DNA of 27,423 nucleotides from a virus. The stretch lies in the IMG/VR virus record IMGVR_UViG_3300028030_000052, positions 1 to 27,423 of that record, one strand, 5' to 3'. The number at the start of each line of letters is the position of its first letter. Position 1 is the stretch's first letter. The notes under the pieces were generated by a model. It was not told the origin of the DNA. It did no database searches and saw only the letters and a list, made by a program, of their open reading frames with translations. Of the stretch, positions 1 to 7,243 are shown piece after piece. The position numbers and the translations under genes were made by a program.

Positions 1-17
1 CCAATTCAAACATCTAA

Positions 18-98
18 ATTAATACCTTTAGTAGAAGTCCTTACCGAGTGATAAGAACTTTCTATATTTGGAATTGGACTCCCACTAAAAGTATTAAT
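18..98 (-). other. Long RNA stem-loop at the left edge
   Basis: Positions 18-40 and 76-98 are inverted repeats of 23 bases with 3 differences, separated by a 35-base loop. In a minus-strand transcript all three differences become G-U wobble pairs, so the stem is fully paired. In a plus-strand transcript they would be A-C mismatches. This suggests the structure works as RNA on the minus strand, the direction of the late genes. It lies downstream of the capsid and endonuclease genes. There is no U-tract after it, so it is not a standard terminator. It may be an RNA-processing or stability element. Confidence 0.55.
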
Positions 99-152
99 AA
101 AATTATATCATATAAATCTTTTAACCCCCAAATGGGAGTTCTTTGTTTGGTT

Positions 153-206
153 CTAAATAAGCTTTTTAGCTTCTTCTATCTTAGCTTCACTAAAAAGCCA
201 CCGTGT
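153..206 (-). pseudogene. Orphan 17-codon C-terminal reading frame
   Basis: Between an in-frame TAG (207-209) and a TAG stop (153-155) the minus strand encodes a charged helix-like tail, RWLFSEAKIEEAKKLI. It reads like the C-terminus of a protein rather than random sequence. It has no start codon and lies 70 bases after the HNH endonuclease stop. It could be a displaced 3' end of a gene split by the endonuclease insertion, or chance. No upstream part was found that it could join. Confidence 0.2.
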
Positions 207-221
207 CTATCCAGAAGTTTA

Positions 222-274
222 GGTCGCTTGACTGTCGAGCCAAAAAGTTAGATACGCTCAAATTTGAGCCGACC
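222..274 (-). other. Multi-hairpin RNA element after the HNH gene
   Basis: Immediately after the HNH stop codon, an outer stem (222-226 with 270-274, GGTCG/CGACC) encloses two hairpins. One is the 14-base perfect palindrome at 256-269 (GCTCAAATTTGAGC). The other is 226-240 (GCTTG/CGAGC). The whole forms a compact branched fold. Conserved group I intron core elements such as GATATAGTC were not seen, and it does not fit a tRNA. Role unknown; a 3' mRNA structure is the simplest reading. Confidence 0.4.
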
Positions 275-1042
275 TTAAATATCCTCTTCTAAATACTTAA
301 AGATATATCCATGAGTAGATTTTCTACCACCTGTGCATACAGCAGATATATGTGATTTAGATTTAATACCAAGTGCTTTACCTGCTTCTGTTACGCTATT
401 ATATTTTCCTACAAATTCTCCATCTTTAGTATATGCTACTATTTTTTTTAATCTTTTATCCTCTTTTACTCTCTTGTAAGTATTCTTATACTTTTCTGCT
501 TTTACTGTTTCAGCTATTTTAGAGTATAATTCTTTATCTTCTATATAGTCTTGAACCTTGTGTGGTAGCTTATTCTTGATTATATAGGAGTTTCTTGCTT
601 CTACAGCTTCTTTAACAGTGTTAAAAGTACCTATTGATTTTTCTTTATTATCTACGACTATTCTTGCAGTATATTTTATAATACCTGTATGATATTTGCG
701 AGGTTTTATACCTGTGTAACCTGATGTATTGGTTCTTCTTTTTCTTTGATTAGTACCTTGTATTTGAGCTGTAGTCCATCTACAATTATCAGGAAAATAA
801 CCTTTATTATTATCTATTCTATCTATTGATATAGTATTTCTACCATTTTTGTTTGGCTTATACTCATATCCATTCATTATAGCCCAAGCATAAAATGCTT
901 CAAATGAATTAATCCATTCTTTGCATACTATTATGCCTCTTGCACCATATTTATGATAATCATGATTATTTTTATTGTAACAATTACCAAGCATTCTATA
1001 GTAAATTTTACGAAGTCTTTGTTTGTTTGTTTTATTGTTCAT
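275..1042 (-). CDS. HNH homing endonuclease with AP2 and NUMOD1 DNA-binding domains
   Basis: A 255-residue free-standing homing endonuclease. The HNH nuclease domain is N-terminal: YGARGIIVCKEW (about residues 32-43) and SIDRIDNNKGYFPDNCRW (72-89) contain the conserved Cys, Asp and Asn residues of phage HNH enzymes. An AP2-like DNA-binding segment follows (about 107-157: SGYTGI, KYTARI, KSIGTFNTVKEAVEAR). A C-terminal NUMOD1 helix-turn-helix module spans about 199-253 (IVAYTKDGEFVGKYNSVTEA, KSTHGYIFKY). Such enzymes cut phage DNA at a target site and spread by repair. It sits just downstream of the major capsid gene with its own AAGGAG site, part of which lies in a hairpin. No intron core was recognised around it, so it is called free-standing. 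The nuclease assignment is strong; the target is unknown. Confidence 0.88.
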   Translation of the reverse strand: MNNKTNKQRLRKIYYRMLGNCYNKNNHDYHKYGARGIIVCKEWINSFEAFYAWAIMNGYEYKPNKNGRNTISIDRIDNNKGYFPDNCRWTTAQIQGTNQRKRRTNTSGYTGIKPRKYHTGIIKYTARIVVDNKEKSIGTFNTVKEAVEARNSYIIKNKLPHKVQDYIEDKELYSKIAETVKAEKYKNTYKRVKEDKRLKKIVAYTKDGEFVGKYNSVTEAGKALGIKSKSHISAVCTGGRKSTHGYIFKYLEEDI

Positions 1043-1048
1043 GTAGAA

Positions 1049-1074
1049 CTCCTTGTGTGGTTTAATTACACAAG
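1049..1074 (-). promoter_or_regulatory. Hairpin overlapping the ribosome-binding site of the HNH gene
   Basis: CTTGTGT (1052-1058) pairs with ACACAAG (1068-1074) across a 9-base loop. The Shine-Dalgarno AAGGAG of the HNH gene (minus strand, 1049-1054) runs into the stem, with its first three bases paired. This would lower translation on long read-through transcripts coming from the capsid gene. T4 homing endonuclease genes are known to be limited in late transcripts by sequestered ribosome-binding sites; the parallel here is inference. Confidence 0.45.
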
Positions 1075-1134
1075 AAGTATATAGTAGTTTAGCTTAGTGG
1101 TAGCTTATTATTGTGACCTGTATGGCTAGAATGA

Positions 1135-2358
1135 CTACATTTCTGCTACTGACCATATCACTGCAATCCTCTCTGGACGACTGAAAAGGCTGCCATAGTA
1201 CCACTCGGCTACCGTCCAGCCCACTTTTCCATAGGGGTCTTGTCTATCTCTTGATTGAAGAGATTGAGGTCTCTTATCTGAATAGAGGAATTTTTTACCA
1301 CCTGTACCAGATTTAAATGAAATAGTAGTAAATGAATCTCCACCTACAACAAGTAATGGGAAAGCATCATATCTGTCTTCTCCAGTTATATTTGTACTAT
1401 GTCTATATCCAGCATTTGCAGCTGTAGCTAAAGCACCAGCAGCAGCATGATAAGTCATATATTTACCTACATTAATAATTCTAAAATTACCTACTCTACC
1501 CCATTCACCATTAGCCATACCACCTGCATCTGCATATCTCTCTATTGGCTCAAAAGCTTTTTCATTAAAATAATCAGTAATTTTTTCCATTGTTTTTTTC
1601 ATTGGAGTACCAATATACATATATCTAGCATTTGGAATAGTTACTGTATCAATTAATCTTGAACCCTTAACAATAGTTGTATTATCAGGTACATCAAGGT
1701 CATCTAATTTATCAGATAAGCTTCTAAGCCCATCATATGTCACAGTAGAAATAACTCCACCACCTTCACCTGTTAGTTGGTTTAATGCTGTTGCATCACC
1801 ACCAAACATAACAGTTCCAGCATTATTAATTAAATCTATCTGTAAAGTATCTTCATATATTTGTGCTACAGCTTTATATGTTTCTCTTGTATTCCATTGA
1901 ATTAAATCTGACTCAGAATCAAATTGTTCTGCATCTTTTGTGTATTCCCAAAAAAAACCAAAGTTTTCAAAAGTACCTTCAACTTGTAATCTTGTGAAAC
2001 TTACTCTGTTTACTCTACCACCCATTTCACCTACTCTTGGTAATAATGAAGTGATAGTACCAATATCTCTACTAGAACCATATAGATTTTGAGTTACAGT
2101 ATTGTCTGTTGCATAATCAACACCAGCAGAGTTAATACCCTCTTCACCAACGTTTCTATCATCTAATAATGGTACATGTATAGTTTGAATAATTTTCTTT
2201 CCATAATTTTTAGGCATCTCAGTTGTGCTTGATAACTGTGAAAAGTAATCATATCCTACTCTATCTTCAATAGCTTTTCTAAGCCAATACTCTGTTAATG
2301 GTTGTGTTCCAATATCTGATGGATTACCCCCTAGAGGGTTATTATATGCTAAAGCCAT
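1135..2358 (-). CDS. Major capsid protein, N4 gp56 family
   Basis: A 407-residue protein that forms the icosahedral shell. Length and layout match the N4 gp56-type major capsid proteins. The N-terminus has a helix followed by a conserved 'MPKNYGKKI' segment (N-arm/E-loop side), the middle is rich in short beta segments, and the C-terminal stretch DPYGKVGWTVAEWYYG followed by RPERIAVI is the family's most recognisable part. It follows the scaffold-like gene by 10 bases, the usual order for capsid morphogenesis genes. AGGAGA precedes the ATG. The product ends in VAEM and the stop is TAG. The next gene downstream is the HNH endonuclease after 92 bases. Confidence 0.85.
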   Translation of the reverse strand: MALAYNNPLGGNPSDIGTQPLTEYWLRKAIEDRVGYDYFSQLSSTTEMPKNYGKKIIQTIHVPLLDDRNVGEEGINSAGVDYATDNTVTQNLYGSSRDIGTITSLLPRVGEMGGRVNRVSFTRLQVEGTFENFGFFWEYTKDAEQFDSESDLIQWNTRETYKAVAQIYEDTLQIDLINNAGTVMFGGDATALNQLTGEGGGVISTVTYDGLRSLSDKLDDLDVPDNTTIVKGSRLIDTVTIPNARYMYIGTPMKKTMEKITDYFNEKAFEPIERYADAGGMANGEWGRVGNFRIINVGKYMTYHAAAGALATAANAGYRHSTNITGEDRYDAFPLLVVGGDSFTTISFKSGTGGKKFLYSDKRPQSLQSRDRQDPYGKVGWTVAEWYYGSLFSRPERIAVIWSVAEM

Positions 2359-2368
2359 AATTTATCTC

Positions 2369-3421
2369 CTATTTTGGTAAATTTTTTAAATGTTCATTAT
2401 AAAACTTATCTGCTTCCTCTATAGACATATTGAAAAAATCTATATTGCTGAAGTCAGGAGTCTGTTTTATTCGCTTGTTGGTAACTCTCTTTCTAGTAGG
2501 AGTACTACTTATCCTATTAGCTACACTCTCTCTTTTTTTATTATTTATATTTTTTTGTTGTTGCTCTATAACGGTCTTATAAGATTCTATATATAAATCT
2601 ATAGTTGGTCTCGTATTTCTTTCAAAAAGTTTTTTACTTTGAACTACGCCCATTACTTTGTTATAGATACCACTTTTTATATCGTTTCTTAATGCTTCTA
2701 ATAGTCTAGGATTCTCTGATATTATTTCAGAACTTTTATCATTCATAAAGTCCTTTGATATTTCTTGAATAACAATATCATAATCTCCATTTTCTTTTAA
2801 ATCCTGAATAATCTGATTAAATTCTACTTCTTTTTCTGATGGGATATGTTGCTTAGGTTTGTATTCAGTTTCTTCTTCATCATCTATTTCACTAAGGTCT
2901 AAATTAGATTGCTTAATAAATGATTTTAGAGCTTCTTTATCACCTTTAGCTATATCTATCAGCTGGTTCAGTTTTTCTTGATTATCAAGCAACTCTGCTT
3001 CTTTCAACGCCTGAACCACACCTAAAGCAGGTTTAATCTCTTGCATTTTCTTATTGTAGTTAGCTCCCATTTGAATTAATTGTATTGCTTTTTCAGGAGT
3101 ATCTACATATATTTCATGTCCATTAGCTTTTATAGGTATTATACCTATAGAATCAAATGTTAATTTATCTTGATTATTTTCTTCTTTTTGATTATCATTG
3201 GATAAATCTTCTTCATCTGTATTAGCTTCTTCAGGCTCTATATTTTGTTCTTCTCCCTGTTCAGGTGTATTATCTTTAACTTGTTGAGTTTCTTCTTTAT
3301 TTTGGCTTGTAGAGGCTTCTAAATAAGCGTCTAAATCAAATTTTTCAAACTCTTCTGCACTCATATTATCAAAATCAATATCGTTAAAATTAGTTGCTTG
3401 TGCATTGCTATTTTCTTCCAT
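2369..3421 (-). CDS. Probable capsid scaffold protein
   Basis: A 350-residue, very acidic, helical protein directly upstream of the capsid gene, the normal place and composition of a phage scaffold. Residues 1-90 are rich in Glu, Asp, Gln and Asn and look disordered. The central part is helical. The C-terminal third becomes basic (TPTRKRVTNKRIK), as expected for a scaffold segment that binds the capsid protein. The motif IDFDNMSAEEFEKF near the N-terminus is repeated near the C-terminus as IDFFNMSIEEADKFYN, an unusual feature. The start has AAAGGTAAG, which overlaps the end of the preceding gene. No protease gene was seen nearby. Confidence 0.65.
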   Translation of the reverse strand: MEENSNAQATNFNDIDFDNMSAEEFEKFDLDAYLEASTSQNKEETQQVKDNTPEQGEEQNIEPEEANTDEEDLSNDNQKEENNQDKLTFDSIGIIPIKANGHEIYVDTPEKAIQLIQMGANYNKKMQEIKPALGVVQALKEAELLDNQEKLNQLIDIAKGDKEALKSFIKQSNLDLSEIDDEEETEYKPKQHIPSEKEVEFNQIIQDLKENGDYDIVIQEISKDFMNDKSSEIISENPRLLEALRNDIKSGIYNKVMGVVQSKKLFERNTRPTIDLYIESYKTVIEQQQKNINNKKRESVANRISSTPTRKRVTNKRIKQTPDFSNIDFFNMSIEEADKFYNEHLKNLPK

Positions 3422-3422
3422 A

Positions 3423-3797
3423 TTACTTACCTTTCATTCTATTTGATAACTCTTCTTTGAGTTCATCTATTTTTTCAATAGCTCTTAAACCTTCACCTTC
3501 AAGTTGTCTCAACCAAACTTGAACCAAACCAGAAGCATTTATTATAGAATCAAATCTTTTTAAATGCTGTTCTGCTTGTTCACTCATTGTAATAGATGGG
3601 TCATTTTTTAATCTAGCACATCTTAAAGGATATTCCTTAAAGAACTCTTCTTCAAATAACATTTTGAAATCTTGGTTCTCTTTTAATCTTTTAAGAGCTT
3701 CTGCTTTTTCAATATGCTTTCCATCTTCAAGTTCCTTGATTGAAGCTCTAATAATATCTGCATCTACTTTTGCTAATTTATTCTTATTATCTTTCAT
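3423..3797 (-). CDS. Small helical protein of unknown function in the head gene cluster
   Basis: A 124-residue, charged, almost wholly helical protein with no recognised family. The N-terminal third is Lys/Glu-rich. A middle segment contains EEFFKEYPLRCARLKND, and a more hydrophobic stretch (SGLVQVWLRQLEG) precedes a Lys/Glu helix at the C-terminus. It lies one base upstream of the scaffold-like gene and is probably co-translated, since its end carries the next ribosome-binding site. A minor virion or assembly protein is likely from context alone. AAAGGAATAGAAA precedes the ATG. Confidence 0.6.
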   Translation of the reverse strand: MKDNKNKLAKVDADIIRASIKELEDGKHIEKAEALKRLKENQDFKMLFEEEFFKEYPLRCARLKNDPSITMSEQAEQHLKRFDSIINASGLVQVWLRQLEGEGLRAIEKIDELKEELSNRMKGK

Positions 3798-3825
3798 TTT
3801 CTATTCCTTTTTTTATTATCTTATC

Positions 3826-4242
3826 TTAATTTAACTTTAATTTACTTTTTACATCAAAACAAGGACATGTTTTCTTAACTCTTGGATAATCTCTATGTCC
3901 TTTTATATTTCTATTTTTTATATTATATTCTGCTTTTAGTTCTTTCAATAATCTATTTAAAGATTCAAATTGCTTTTTAGTAAAATCACTCTTTTTAGAA
4001 CCAATTAAGCATATAGCAATCATACCAGAGTTATATCCTTTAACAGCTGCTGGTATCTTGTTCAAAGGTCTTCCAACTTCTATAGAACCATCAAGACAAG
4101 ATAGTTGTTTCCCATTGTTTATTACAAAATGATAACCTATAGCTCTCCATCTCTTAACTTGTCTATGATACTTATCTATAGATATAGCATTACCTGTAGA
4201 AGTTGCAGAGCAATGTATTGATATTCTCCATATTTTACGCAT
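3826..4242 (-). CDS. N-acetylmuramoyl-L-alanine amidase, T7 lysozyme type (endolysin)
   Basis: A 138-residue Amidase_2/PGRP-fold enzyme that cuts the amide bond between muramic acid and L-alanine in peptidoglycan at lysis. It aligns well with T7 lysozyme (gp3.5). The zinc ligands are His10 (ISIHCSAT), His116 (GHRDYP) and Cys126 (KTCPCFDV), with Tyr37 (GYHF) and Lys124 at the positions of the T7 catalytic residues. The length is close to T7 lysozyme's 151. There is no signal peptide, so a holin or membrane helper is needed. AAAGGA lies before the ATG, which overlaps the end of the small membrane reading frame upstream. T7 lysozyme also inhibits T7 RNA polymerase. This phage encodes a T7-type polymerase, so a dual role is possible but unproven. 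Confidence 0.87.
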   Translation of the reverse strand: MRKIWRISIHCSATSTGNAISIDKYHRQVKRWRAIGYHFVINNGKQLSCLDGSIEVGRPLNKIPAAVKGYNSGMIAICLIGSKKSDFTKKQFESLNRLLKELKAEYNIKNRNIKGHRDYPRVKKTCPCFDVKSKLKLN

Positions 4243-4339
4243 TAAAAAGTCCTTTAAATAAACCTATTGTAGCTCCAAATTGCAAAGCTACACCTATTCT
4301 TACAAGTATAAATACTATTTTGTAAAGATTATCTATATC
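4235..4339 (-). CDS. Short membrane-spanning reading frame without a canonical start, holin candidate
   Basis: Between the phospholipase-like gene and the amidase there is an open frame of 34 codons with clearly protein-like sequence: NLYKIVFILVRIGVALQFG, then ATIGLFKGLFNA. It would form one hydrophobic helix. It ends on the TAA that overlaps the amidase start, and its beginning overlaps the end of the upstream gene, so it fills the gap exactly. No ATG, GTG or TTG occurs before the hydrophobic segment. Translation would need an ATA start (4336-4334) or a frameshift from the upstream gene. Position suggests a holin or spanin-like lysis helper. The missing start keeps confidence low. Confidence 0.35.
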   Translation of the reverse strand, partial: DIDNLYKIVFILVRIGVALQFGATIGLFKGLFNA

Positions 4340-4574
4340 TCAACCACCCAAATAGTCTTACAGCTAAAAATACTAAAAAGCCATGAATAATATTACTTTT
4401 CCTTGTTATACACCTATATAAAAGTTTATCTGCTTTATAACGAGTTAATCTTTTATTAGCATATCTTCTATCATGTCTAGCACAACAATCACTCCAATTA
4501 GAACCACAACAACTGTCTATATAACAAGAACAGTTGGTTCTGTAGTTGCAAAAATTGTTTAACCACTTAAGCAT
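4329..4574 (-). CDS. Phospholipase A2-like small protein
   Basis: An 81-residue Cys-rich protein carrying the secreted/parvoviral phospholipase A2 signature. CCARHDRRY (30-38) provides the His34-Asp35 pair and Tyr38 of the HDxxY catalytic motif, and AD at 48-49 (YKADKLL) matches the second catalytic aspartate helix. Upstream CCGSN (22-26) would correspond to the calcium-binding loop region. Eight cysteines lie between residues 9 and 31 or at 55. The C-terminus (IIHGFLVFLAVRLFGWLRY) is hydrophobic and could enter the membrane. It would hydrolyse phospholipids, and its place beside the amidase suggests a role in lysis or envelope disruption, though entry is also possible. The ATG overlaps the end of the preceding gene by 8 bases. 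Confidence 0.55.
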   Translation of the reverse strand: MLKWLNNFCNYRTNCSCYIDSCCGSNWSDCCARHDRRYANKRLTRYKADKLLYRCITRKSNIIHGFLVFLAVRLFGWLRYR

Positions 4575-5304
4575 TGTATTCTTTTATATTCAAAAGTTCT
4601 ATACTTCCAAATGTATCAAAAGGCTTACTTTGGATATCTATGTCATATCCTGCATTTTGAAACACCTCTATTGACACCATCATATCTCTTTCTAAATATA
4701 TTATTTTATCTATACTCAAACTAGGGAATATATTCTCATCATATTGACTTGTGCTAACTTGTGCAATGACATCTAGGTGTGGTTCTATCAATCTTAAAGA
4801 AAATGTATTTCTTAAATCTCCAAGCTTATCTATTTTGATTGTTAATTTTATATTATAATATCCATTCTCCTTTACAGTAAATACTCCATGATGAACCCAA
4901 TCCCTATTTGTATTATATACTTCTTCGAATGTTTCAATTAAAGTCCATCGTTCGTTTACTGCTTTAAAACTATCTACCATCTCTAGAATTGTTATTTCGT
5001 TCGAACTGTTATTACCTATATTAAAATCTTTTAAAATTTTATCTGGTTGTGTAGTTACTTTATACAAAAATTTAATTCTACCTTTAATTTGTGGATTGGT
5101 ATGATACATAAAAACAGTTGAAGATATAACTATTTGTTCTCCATATTTTAATTTTATATCGTATTCATCTTGTGTATTATTATCACTAATATATAGAGTT
5201 CCAATATATGGATTATTATTTTCCAAAATAGCAACTTTAGTCCCATCTAATTGCAATTCTACCTTTTGCCCTGCTTTATTTAATAATATACTATTTATTT
5301 GCAC
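4567..5304 (-). CDS. Tail appendage protein with shared N-terminal module and jelly-roll-like C-terminus
   Basis: A 245-residue protein with two parts. Residues 1-85 (IGTLYISD, YDIKLKYGEQIVI, FMYHTNPQIKGRI) resemble the N-terminal module of the 449-residue fibre protein at 10507-11856 and probably dock the protein to the virion. The C-terminal part has alternating beta strands (GVFTVKENGYYNIKLTI, MMVSIEVFQNAGYDIDI, FGSIELLNI) in the style of C1q/TNF-like jelly rolls used for receptor binding. The start is GTG with AGGAG six bases before it, overlapping the portal gene end by 14 bases. Structural role is inferred from modules and neighbours. Confidence 0.5.
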   Translation of the reverse strand: MQINSILLNKAGQKVELQLDGTKVAILENNNPYIGTLYISDNNTQDEYDIKLKYGEQIVISSTVFMYHTNPQIKGRIKFLYKVTTQPDKILKDFNIGNNSSNEITILEMVDSFKAVNERWTLIETFEEVYNTNRDWVHHGVFTVKENGYYNIKLTIKIDKLGDLRNTFSLRLIEPHLDVIAQVSTSQYDENIFPSLSIDKIIYLERDMMVSIEVFQNAGYDIDIQSKPFDTFGSIELLNIKEYNA

Positions 5305-7234
5305 TTTTTGCTCCTGTGTCTGATTTTTCTATTTTTTGCTTAAATTCTAAATCTTTTAAGTCTTTATCAGAAGTAGCTTGTTTAGCTAATGCTATATAAT
5401 AGTCAGTCATAGCTTTCTCTCGCTCTATCTTTGCTTCTTTTTCCTTAACTTCTAACTGTTGTAATATATCTGGTTGTGGTTCAAATTCTATTATATCTTT
5501 AGCCATAGTTTCGCTACCTTCTAGTCTGCTAATTTGAGCTTGGTATATTCTTCTTTCTTCAGCGTCCATATTATTTCCAACTGTTTGCAATAAGAAAGCT
5601 AATCTATCTGCTTTAGATAATCTAACTTGTGGTGTTGATATATCTATATTCATTCCAAAGAAAGGTTGATATTGGTTTCTAGGTATTAAAACCTTATCAG
5701 TACCTGTTTTAAGCATTATCTCCTCATCTGAAAGTAATTCAATATCTAATCTAGCTGTTTTTATAGCCAATTCTATTATTCCATTAGCCATAATTCTAAG
5801 TATTGATGCTTCTCTTTTAGAAATAGCATCTACAGCACTTCTAACACCTGTAGCTGTAGAACCCATACTATCGCCTGATATACCATTTGTGTTAAAAGCT
5901 TTTATACCTGTAAGGCTTTCAGCTTCTTGGTTAAAGAAGTTAATAAAATATGGCACTGTTTGAGGTATGTCATCGAAAGTTGTTGTAAATACAGCTGTTG
6001 CTGGGTCATGTTCTGCATTAATTTCACAGTGTTCACCAACCTGTAATAACTCTTTGTTTATTCTATCAAATGCACCTTTCCTGGTTATCTTTTGTCCTAT
6101 AGCTTTTTGAGCGAATAAATCTATGCTACCTCTAAGAATAGCTGAAATAATATCTTGATTGTCTTTTATTAATTCTGCTGGACTATCTCCATATACACTA
6201 TCTGTATTAATTAAACACTGAACCAACACGAATGGAAGCTCTTGAAGCGGATAAGGATTTTCTTCCATTCTAATTATAGTATTATTAACCCAAGATATAA
6301 TTACAGGTTCTGATATACCATCTCCATTTATATCATAATAACACCAATATTCGTTCACAATTAGTGTTTTATTAGGAATGTGACTAATACCATTACTTGC
6401 TAAAGTTTCAAGGCTAGAAATACGATTATAGTCTTCTGGGATAGTTTCTAAATCACCAATAGTTAGCTTATTTAAATTTGAATATCTACCATCTTGTTTC
6501 AACTCTGATAATGTACTCTCAAATCTATGTAGAACATATTTAGCTTTAGATATATCTCCTTTACAATTAGGGTCTATAACTACATTTTCAATATCACAAA
6601 ATTCATATATTGGTTGGTTCTTGAGTATAAATTCTTGCAAAACAGTCATAGTTCCATCACCATTATTTTCTGTGATTACTTCTATTATGTTGTTTGTATC
6701 TTCATAATCATCAATAGGTATAACTGTCTCTCTTTTTTTAGTTAATCTATCCCAACTAAGTTTTATTATACAAGTACCATCATCAACAGTTTTTCTTATT
6801 AAAGTATTTATAAAATTAACTATGTTATTCTCTTTTGTGAATTGATAATTTAATAAATCTTGTAATTGAAACAAAGCACTTCTATTCATAGGCATACTAT
6901 CGGACAAGAGAAATAACTTGTCATCTGACAAAAAAGCACTCTCTAAATTAGGATATTGCCATGTAGCTTGTTTTTTGACAAGTCTATAGACAAAATTAGA
7001 TTTAGATTTACTTACTTCGAAATTAATCTCTCCATCTCTATAACTATGCCATTCTTGAATCTTAGTCAATTGATATGATAATTCCTTTTCTCCATCTTTA
7101 GCTTCATCTTTTAGCACATCTATAGGAGGTATATTCTTCCAATTAACAGTCAAATTTGGAGAACCACTATAAGCTTTATCTATCTTATAGCTAGTTTCTT
7201 TGTTTTCTATATTATAGGTTTCTTCTATTTTCAT
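5291..7234 (-). CDS. Portal protein
   Basis: A 647-residue portal, forming the dodecameric ring at one capsid vertex through which DNA is packed and ejected. Typical features are the segment NVVIDPNCKGDISKAKYV (wing/crown entry), NEYWCYYDINGDGISEPVI followed by NPYPLQELPFVLV, then YGDSPAELIKDNQDIISAI, all conserved in large P22/N4/crAss-type portals. A Gly/Ser-rich loop GDSMGSTATGVRS (tunnel loop region) follows, then long C-terminal helices rich in Lys and Glu. Length agrees with that family. AAGGAG precedes the ATG. The gene is separated from terminase by the appendage cluster, unlike the more common adjacent order. Confidence 0.82.
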   Translation of the reverse strand: MKIEETYNIENKETSYKIDKAYSGSPNLTVNWKNIPPIDVLKDEAKDGEKELSYQLTKIQEWHSYRDGEINFEVSKSKSNFVYRLVKKQATWQYPNLESAFLSDDKLFLLSDSMPMNRSALFQLQDLLNYQFTKENNIVNFINTLIRKTVDDGTCIIKLSWDRLTKKRETVIPIDDYEDTNNIIEVITENNGDGTMTVLQEFILKNQPIYEFCDIENVVIDPNCKGDISKAKYVLHRFESTLSELKQDGRYSNLNKLTIGDLETIPEDYNRISSLETLASNGISHIPNKTLIVNEYWCYYDINGDGISEPVIISWVNNTIIRMEENPYPLQELPFVLVQCLINTDSVYGDSPAELIKDNQDIISAILRGSIDLFAQKAIGQKITRKGAFDRINKELLQVGEHCEINAEHDPATAVFTTTFDDIPQTVPYFINFFNQEAESLTGIKAFNTNGISGDSMGSTATGVRSAVDAISKREASILRIMANGIIELAIKTARLDIELLSDEEIMLKTGTDKVLIPRNQYQPFFGMNIDISTPQVRLSKADRLAFLLQTVGNNMDAEERRIYQAQISRLEGSETMAKDIIEFEPQPDILQQLEVKEKEAKIEREKAMTDYYIALAKQATSDKDLKDLEFKQKIEKSDTGAKSANK

Positions 7235-7243
7235 TGGTTCTCC

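Noticed and set aside
1075-1134. tRNA-like D-arm on the plus strand (TTTAGCTTAGTGGTAGC) with near-pairing acceptor halves
   Set aside because: The T-arm is missing and the anticodon stem has two mismatches. The segment is only about 55 bases long and antisense to the operon.
156-1134. Group I intron carrying the HNH gene
   Set aside because: The flanking non-coding DNA is only about 165 bases in total, and the conserved P7 elements were not found. The capsid gene upstream has its own stop codon. Left only as a weak idea under the orphan tail.
1447-1656. Plus-strand open frames antisense to the capsid and other late genes
   Set aside because: They have no ribosome-binding sites, biased composition, and lie opposite well-identified genes.
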